A stretch of DNA of 64,000 bases from Flexamia atlantica (Eukaryota; Arthropoda; Insecta; Hemiptera; Cicadellidae): assembly GCA_035578135.1 (NCBI GenBank), contig JAQJVK010000010.1, forward strand, positions 25,195,471-25,259,470. Direction: 5' to 3'. Position 1 is the stretch's first letter, and each line of letters starts with the position of its first letter. The translations under genes were made by a program, and so were the position numbers. The notes under the pieces were generated by a model. The model had not been told where the DNA came from, did not search any database, and saw only the letters and a program-made list of their open reading frames with translations. Below, piece after piece: positions 57,699-64,000 of the stretch.

Positions 57699-58927
57699 GT
57701 GACACACGAGTGCAGCGTGGCTCGCGGCCGGAGCCAGTGGCACACGAGTGCAGCGTGGCTCGCGGCCGGAGCCAGTGGCACACGAGTGCAGCGTGTGACT
57801 CGCGGCCGGAGCCAGTGGCACACGAGTGCAGCGTGTGACTCGCGGCCGGAGCCAGTTACACACGAGTGCAGCGTGGCTCGCGGCCGGAGCCAGTGACACA
57901 CGAGTGCAGCGTGGCTCGCGGCCGGAGCCAGTGACACACGAGTGCAGCGTGTGACTCGCGGCCGGAGCCAGTGACACACGAGTGCAGCGTGGCTCACGGC
58001 CGGAGTCAGTGACACACGAGTGCAGCGTGGCTCGCGGCCGGAGCCAGTGACACACGAGTGCAGCGTGTGACTCGCGGCCGGAGCCAGTGACACACGAGTG
58101 CAGCGTGTGACTCGCGGCCGGAGCCAGTGACACACGAGTGCAGCGTGGCTCACGGCCGGAGCCAGTGACACACGAGTGCAGCGTGTGGCTCGCGGCCGGA
58201 GCCAGTGACACACGAGTGCAGCGTGTGACTCGCGGCCGGAGCCAGTGACACACGAGTGCAGCGTGGCTCACGGCCGGAGCCAGTGACACACGAGTGCAGC
58301 GTGGCTCGCGGCCGGAGCCAGTGACACACGAGTGCAGCGTGACTCGCGGCCGGAGCCAGTGACACACGAGTGCAGCGTGGCTCACGGCCGGAGCCAGTGA
58401 CACACGAGTGCAGCGTGGCTCGCGGCCGGAGCCAGTGACACACGAGTGCAGCGTGACTCGCGGCCGGAGCCAGTGAAACACGAGTGCAGCGTGACTCGCG
58501 GCCGGAGCCAGTGACACACGAGTGCAGCGTGGCTCGCGGCCGGAGCCAGTGACACACGAGTGCAGCGTGGCTCGCGGCCGGAGCCAGTGACACACGAGTG
58601 CAGCGTGTGACTCGCGGCCGGAGCCAGTGACACACGAGTGCAGCGTGGCTCGCGGCCGGAGCCAGTGACACACGAGTGCAGCGTGACTCGCGGCCGGAGC
58701 CAGTGACACACGAGTGCAGCGTGGCTCGCGGCCGGAGCCAGTGACACACGAGTGCAGCGTGACTCGCGGCCGGAGCCAGTGACACACGAGTGCAGCGTGT
58801 GACTCGCGGCCGGAGCCAGTGACACACGAGTGCAGCGTGGCTCGCGGCCGGAGCCAGTGACACACGAGTGCAGCGTGTGACTCGCGGCCGGAGCCAGTGA
58901 CACACGAGTGCAGCGTGGCTCGCGGCC
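57699..58927 (-). repeat. Minisatellite, 38/40-bp unit, about 32 copies
   Basis: The plus unit is GTGACACACGAGTGCAGCGT, GGCTCGCGGCCGGAGCCA (38 bp). A 40-bp form has GTGTGACTCGCGG; others have GTGACTCGCGG or GGCTCACGG. Forms are mixed along the array. On minus no frame contains a stop, so overlapping ORFs of 453, 265, 193 and 173 codons appear (57642-59003 the longest), with a 38-residue Ala/Arg/Cys/His/Leu period. Array and island 20 meet directly at 58927/58930. Confidence 0.97.
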
Positions 58928-58929
58928 AT

Positions 58930-59960
58930 ATCCATATCCACCCGCAAGCGACTTTCCCCGCCTGGAGAAAGCGCCCCAGCTGACCCCGGGGTAATGTAGG
59001 CAAATGTAAACTAAATTAGCGTAATTGGACGCGACCCGGTGCGATCGTGGTAATTTATTTTCGCTTATTGTATCGGCCGCGGCGACGGTACAGCCCTATC
59101 TGGAATCAGCCCACTTCCTCACTTAATGCGAGCCCCGTTCGTATAATTCCCACCTGCCCGCGAATTTTCCGAACCGTGAAAAACATATCTCGGACGCGGA
59201 GACTGTCGATGACCACACGACCGTCTTAACTGTCCCCGCGATCGTCGATAAGGTTAATTATAGTAATCCGGACCCATCACTTACCGCTAATTACCCCGCG
59301 CTCCGACAGCTGCGCCGCGCGCCGCCGTTTCGCCGTTACTGCCCCTGTCAATGGCACGTGAAATTTCGCATCTGTGTGATAATGCCGAGCTGCTCGACGC
59401 TACCTGTCACAATAACACTAGAGAACGAGTTCGCGCGCACGACTTACGAGCGCTTACCCTTATCGGGGTACGCCGGTAGTCTTAAAGAGGAGAAATTATC
59501 GATTTTTCCCATGATAAAAGTTACGGTTGTCCGAATAGGCCTGGTTCGTGGTACTTTTTGTGGTGTTTAGGAGGTAATGGATCCTGACTTTGTGAAGTGA
59601 AATTACTCTGTGGGATTATGTTAATGGTCGCGGTGTAAACGCCTAAATCTCGATTATCGAAGGAAATACCTCGATTGTTATCCGTGCCCCGGCGACTGTG
59701 CAGCTATAGTGATAATGGCGACCCATAAAGCGATACAACTTGAATGCAGAGCTCCGGGTCGAGGTACTATCTGTCAGTTGCGGGCTCGAATGTCTCGGAA
59801 GCAACCAAATTCGAACCGCGCTCAGTCGGATGAGAACTGTACTCAAGTCTGGTTCTTTTCTTCACTGAAAACCATATTCGCTGATTTCCCATTTGCATCG
59901 AGATACGTTACTAAGTAATACGTAAATAACTTCATATATGATATACTCCGAGGCTAAAAT
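58930..59960. promoter_or_regulatory. Island 20, about 1 kb (strongest candidate enhancer)
   Basis: This is the largest complex island. Words seen: CACCTGC (59151), GGTTAATTATAG with TAATCC (59264-59269), GCTAATTACC (59286-59295), CAGCTG (59307-59312) and CACGTG (59355-59360). E-boxes and homeodomain sites lie within about 210 bp. Short ORFs on both strands lack domains. The role as enhancer is inferred from composition and motif clustering. Confidence 0.42.
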
Positions 59961-61599
59961 ATATGCTACCTCTGACTGAATGGACACGACAGTTTGGCAG
60001 ATCAGCTTAAATATTCTCTCGTCTCTAAACGAGCGATAAGATGCGATCTTCCACACACAATGAATTATTATAAAATAATTAATGCGGCCAGTAACGAATG
60101 GGAACATCACCGGACACTTTTAATTACTGGGCCAATTAGTGTTTTATAGTTGAACTCTGAGCCGGGTTCAGGCAGTAAAACGCTTATTTAGTCTTCGAGT
60201 TTGCCCGCTAAGACCAATGGGGTTTCCGGGTGACCCTCGCCATGGACGACTAGTCCACCACCTCCAGTCCACTAATGGTCATATGTCGTTGTATGTTAAG
60301 GAAACCACCCATGTAGTTTTTAGTTTAATTTTTTAGTTCTTGAAGACAATACAAATCTAGTATAGTACACAGTCTAGTACATATTCAAAGGCGTGTACAT
60401 AGCATTTGCAAAGGGGGTTGATTTCCACAAGAAAAACGTACATCTTATTTTTTTCATACAAGTGGATTTTTTCATTCAACTCTTGCCTCATACGAATTCG
60501 AAAATTAAACCGTTTTCGACGTTTCTTCATAAAAACGGCAAATTAATTATTAAGAGAAGGAAAAATGCCTAACAATCTTCGAATCAATTATTTGGGTGCT
60601 CAAGATTCAACGTATAAAGATAAGATCAGACAGAAATCGATCAATAGTAAAGTATTACATTACTACAGAGGTAATTTGGCCAAATGAATATTAATTAGCT
60701 AAATTTGTAATTATATTACATATAACAGAATTGTAAAGCGGATGGAAGTAAGCTTTATGTGTAAATGTATCCATAAATCTCGTAGACTTCATATAGAGTA
60801 ATTTCGCTCAACAAATGTGAGATTGCATCAATCATTCTCATTGCCATTTTGGGACAGACTCTACAGTAGCCAATCATGAAGAGTTATTCTATTTCTAGTT
60901 CTGAATGTGAAAATCATTTAAAATGGCTATTGCAAAAAAGTTATTAATTTGTATGTTGTGAAGATTAAAATAACATATATTTGAATCTACACCCATGAAA
61001 GGCAAAGCCCTCACTTACTCAACCGTCACTTATCCTCGAACTTCCTATACACCTAGAAAGTTGATATTCTTTACACTCATTTATCAAATGTTTATTAGGG
61101 CAACTAGAAGAGGGTTTCATCCTGATCTGATCCTCGTACTCCACCCTCTAACACCCTTAAAAATTCCATGTTATTCTTATACCAGAATATGAATCAATTA
61201 ATGTTTACATTTAAACATATGCTCGACAAGTTATGTTCCTTCGAATTATATGATGAAATAGAAGCATTACTACGTTTTAAATTGAATAAAAATAAAGGCT
61301 AAATTGAATTAAAATAAAGGCTAAATTAATTACCGTTTCTCGACAGCTCGGTAGAGTTGATAATGAAAGCCAAGATGCTGTGTCATAGTTCAAAATGACA
61401 AAACACGCAATTTTGATCTTAATATATATTACGTCAGCTTTAATTATCAAAATAAAACACAAACCTTCTTATCCTCTCATAAATTCGTGTACAAATCATT
61501 TTCAGTTCGGTTCATTTCACGTAACAAACCCCAGATATCCCGAGAGCTCTGTAATTATTTTTCTCAACAATATCAGAGTATTGAGAGCAAGTCAGTGGA
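59961..61599. other. AT-rich spacer
   Basis: A direct repeat AAATAAAGGCTAAATT occurs twice at about 61290-61326. ORFs (60995-61192 plus and others) are featureless. Confidence 0.45.
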
Positions 61600-61910
61600 A
61601 ATGTTGAATAGCTATTGGATATTTTGACGGGGCGATATCCCTTGAATATTCAGAACTGTGCCCTACCGTTGCTTGTTTGGCTGAATACGATTATTCCCTA
61701 ATCTGGATGGCGGCCTTAGTTTCGCACAACCTTCCGCCCCTTATTATATGCAAATTTACTTCAACGTTTCTCTTTTGCAGTCCCATTTTCATCTCACGAT
61801 GGCTCGAATCAGAATTCGAAATAAATTACGCGTTGAATAACATTTCCATGGAATACGTAATATGAGTTGATTCCGGAACGGTCGCCTCTGCTCGGTCGCT
61901 TTTAACTATG
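61600..61910. promoter_or_regulatory. Island 21 with a POU octamer
   Basis: It contains ATGCAAAT at 61748-61755 and AATTACG words within complex unique sequence. The 62-codon plus ORF (61677-61865) is unrecognised. Candidate regulatory element. Confidence 0.35.
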
Positions 61911-64000
61911 AGATAGTTTATATTAACTAATTAACTGTAGCAATTAATTATTCATTAGGAACCTTTCATATTTTTCCGCATGATAATTTGAAATATACAA
62001 AATAATTTCGTTGTAAAATACGATTGGTAACAGAGTTTAGTGGCTATTGATATTAAGGACGTGATCGTTATAATTATCGATACGGTTGCGTGTATGACCA
62101 TATCTGAATATGTTTTTTTTCGGCATCATAGGGTTGCTGCGTGACCTTTAATTTGTCGACTGTATTTTAGCAAACAGTAACCTACCGTTATTAGATTTTT
62201 ACAAAAAAAATAACTAAGCGTGAGGTATCTGTAGTTCTTAGTACGTTCTGGGCTACGCGTTTTTTCTCATACAATACTCTTAATTAATTACAATACATTT
62301 TTCAAGAAGCACTGAAAATTTGAGGTCACGAAAAAGAACTGATACATTACTAAATTATCTACCGCAAAAGGTTCCTCACCTACTACTTTTTCCTTGATAA
62401 TCTTCGTATTTCATGGTATAGGTCAAAAACGTACAACCAGTAATAACACACTTTGCTGTTAACATCTTCAATAGGGTGTTTTTAAATGTTTTATTTGATT
62501 AATTACTAACGTCAAAGTGTGTTCTATGATAAACTGATTATTAAAGTAGTTATGTTGTAATGAATTACACTTAAAAATGCCAAAACTTATTTCCAGGTTT
62601 TTAGAGCTCAACGAACTTAATTATATCATGAAATAGCTTCTAGGTATTCTCGATTTACAACAAAATATCAACTGGATCCTTTGTTATCGACAGTATTTTC
62701 ATTTATCTATTTTGTATTGTCCTTAGTATATGGATGAGGTAGTGTTTTTTTTAATAGAGTAGTATTTTTAATCAACCACATAATAAGAAAATCCGTTAAA
62801 GACAATAGGAATGGTGGGACACCGAAATATTGTTAAATTTTTCAGTAATAATCTGTTTATAAACAGATTATTAATGAAATAGATTTTTCAAATATCGTAA
62901 TTTTTATAAATTGATACGAAATTAAGAGAATGTTTCTTATAATTGGGAAATTTTAGGTCAATGGTGGTGGTATATTGACTTTTCTGCTTAGATTAAGTGA
63001 TACCGGTAAATGTATTCAAAAATGTAAACAAATGGGGGTACTTCGAACAGGACAGAAAAGCAAGATTTCTAGAAAACGAATTATTTTAGTATTTCAAAAT
63101 ACCAGGTGCTCAAAAATAACTCCATGATTTTCATTGAAGTATTGCAAACATATTATTAAAAGTAATATATCAAAATGGAAAACTTACAAAATTCCTTGTG
63201 AAGGTCTCAGATTTGTGTAAATATACCCTTGGCAATATGGACTCCAAACACATAATTATATTCTTGCTTTCAAAACATTATATCTCCAGATCCATAATAT
63301 ATACAAATATGCAAAACCATTCAGACTATAGGTGATGCAATGTTCTTCAATGTTATAATTTAGTGTTTTTGTATTTTGAATCATTTCATTAAACTAGAAA
63401 AAATCTTATAAATCGCGTTTTTATATCACCACCGATGCAGAGGGAAAATCCGTTTTTTGTTATATGTTTACTATGTGTCCAAAGTTACTTACATAGAAAA
63501 TTCGTGACTTTCTACAAAAACTTAGTGAGTTTACGTTTCGTTTGCTATATATACTACAATTTAGAGTTTATCAAAAAGGTTTTTTTTCGGACACTAATTA
63601 TAATTCAATAACTAACCCGTGAAAAGAACGAACATGGCTTCCAGTATGCTATAGAACACATAGAAAGAAGAAAACTCCACTACTTATGCTATAATCTTCC
63701 AATTTATTACCCATTTCTAAAACATAGACTAGAAAAGTACGCTCTAGAAGGGACCTAACAGACCAGGACAACGTAACCCGAGATCATGACATGACACCAC
63801 AAAGGAAATACCCTCCGAAGAGTCCACGGCTACTGCCCGCAACGTCGCGAACCCCTACAAGCGTCCATATCTCCTATTACTTAACGGGATATTGTAAATA
63901 ACATTTTAAATAATAATTGTTCCTGAATTTTAACCTCAGTTACAACTTTCAAGCTCCCGTTTCTAAGCACTAATCTCTAGTTTAATCTAAAGAATTCCAT
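61911..64000. other. AT-rich right end of the window
   Basis: Mostly AT-rich. The palindrome at 62846-62873 is the only structure. A short GC-richer patch at about 63750-63880 has no ORF of note. Confidence 0.45.
62846..62873. repeat. 28-bp perfect palindrome
   Basis: TAATAATCTGTTTA is followed immediately by its exact reverse complement, with no loop. It is very AT-rich and cruciform-prone. Confidence 0.93.

Noticed and set aside
57642..59003. A 453-residue Cys/His-rich protein on minus
   Set aside because: It is a by-product of the 38/40-bp array, which lacks stops on that strand; other overlapping minus ORFs in the other frames are equally long in style.

Overview
This window reads as non-coding DNA of a large, AT-rich animal genome, most likely an insect. 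The reasons are: no prokaryote-like gene packing, no ORF with recognisable domains beyond transposon debris, decayed non-LTR retrotransposon (LINE) reverse transcriptase, Tc1/mariner-type MITEs with TA target sites, fold-back elements and several minisatellites. I found no convincing host protein gene, tRNA, rRNA or CRISPR array. Insect is an inference from the transposon types; the order cannot be fixed from the sequence alone.

Layout: about two thirds is AT-rich sequence with microsatellites and old repeats. Set into it, every 3-8 kb, are 0.3-1 kb islands of nearer-balanced composition and complex, non-repetitive sequence (about 4.49-4.87, 8.64-9.17, 11.39-12.30, 17.23-17.87, 21.84-22.34, 23.69-24.40, 26.44-26.83, 32.74-33.02, 34.19-34.76, 38.15-38.48, 39.16-39.66, 41.44-41.78, 43.56-44.24, 45.10-45.43, 45.85-46.40, 49.10-49.72, 52.28-52.70, 55.30-55.98, 56.69-57.17, 58.93-59.96 and 61.60-61.91 kb). 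They are often open on both strands without looking like proteins, and carry homeodomain-type TAATTA, GATA, POU-octamer and E-box words. The best reading is a regulatory landscape (gene desert or long intron) of a developmental gene.

Six unrelated minisatellites (61, 66, 43, 31, 26/43 and 38/40 bp units) each sit within a few hundred bases of one of these islands. Four are stop-free in all three frames of one strand and so create long artificial ORFs (up to 491 and 453 codons).

Mobile DNA: a LINE RT relic on the minus strand (14.08-14.78 kb), a second RT relic on plus (22.74-22.92 kb), two copies of one transposase-derived MITE in opposite orientation (24.68-25.10 and 37.20-37.61 kb), three large inverted-repeat/fold-back structures (2.33-2.84, 3.55-4.33, 19.62-19.95 kb) and a dispersed repeat family at 0.4-1.9 and 42.1-43.0 kb.

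The most interesting signals are: a diverged duplicated non-coding block (about 30.50-30.75 and 36.99-37.18 kb) that shares the word TGTCGGTGAC with two other islands; the minisatellite-island association; a tight run of hairpins at 54.30-54.42 kb; and recurrent 'hairpin then CGAAAC' motifs resembling the hammerhead-ribozyme core of retroelement ends.
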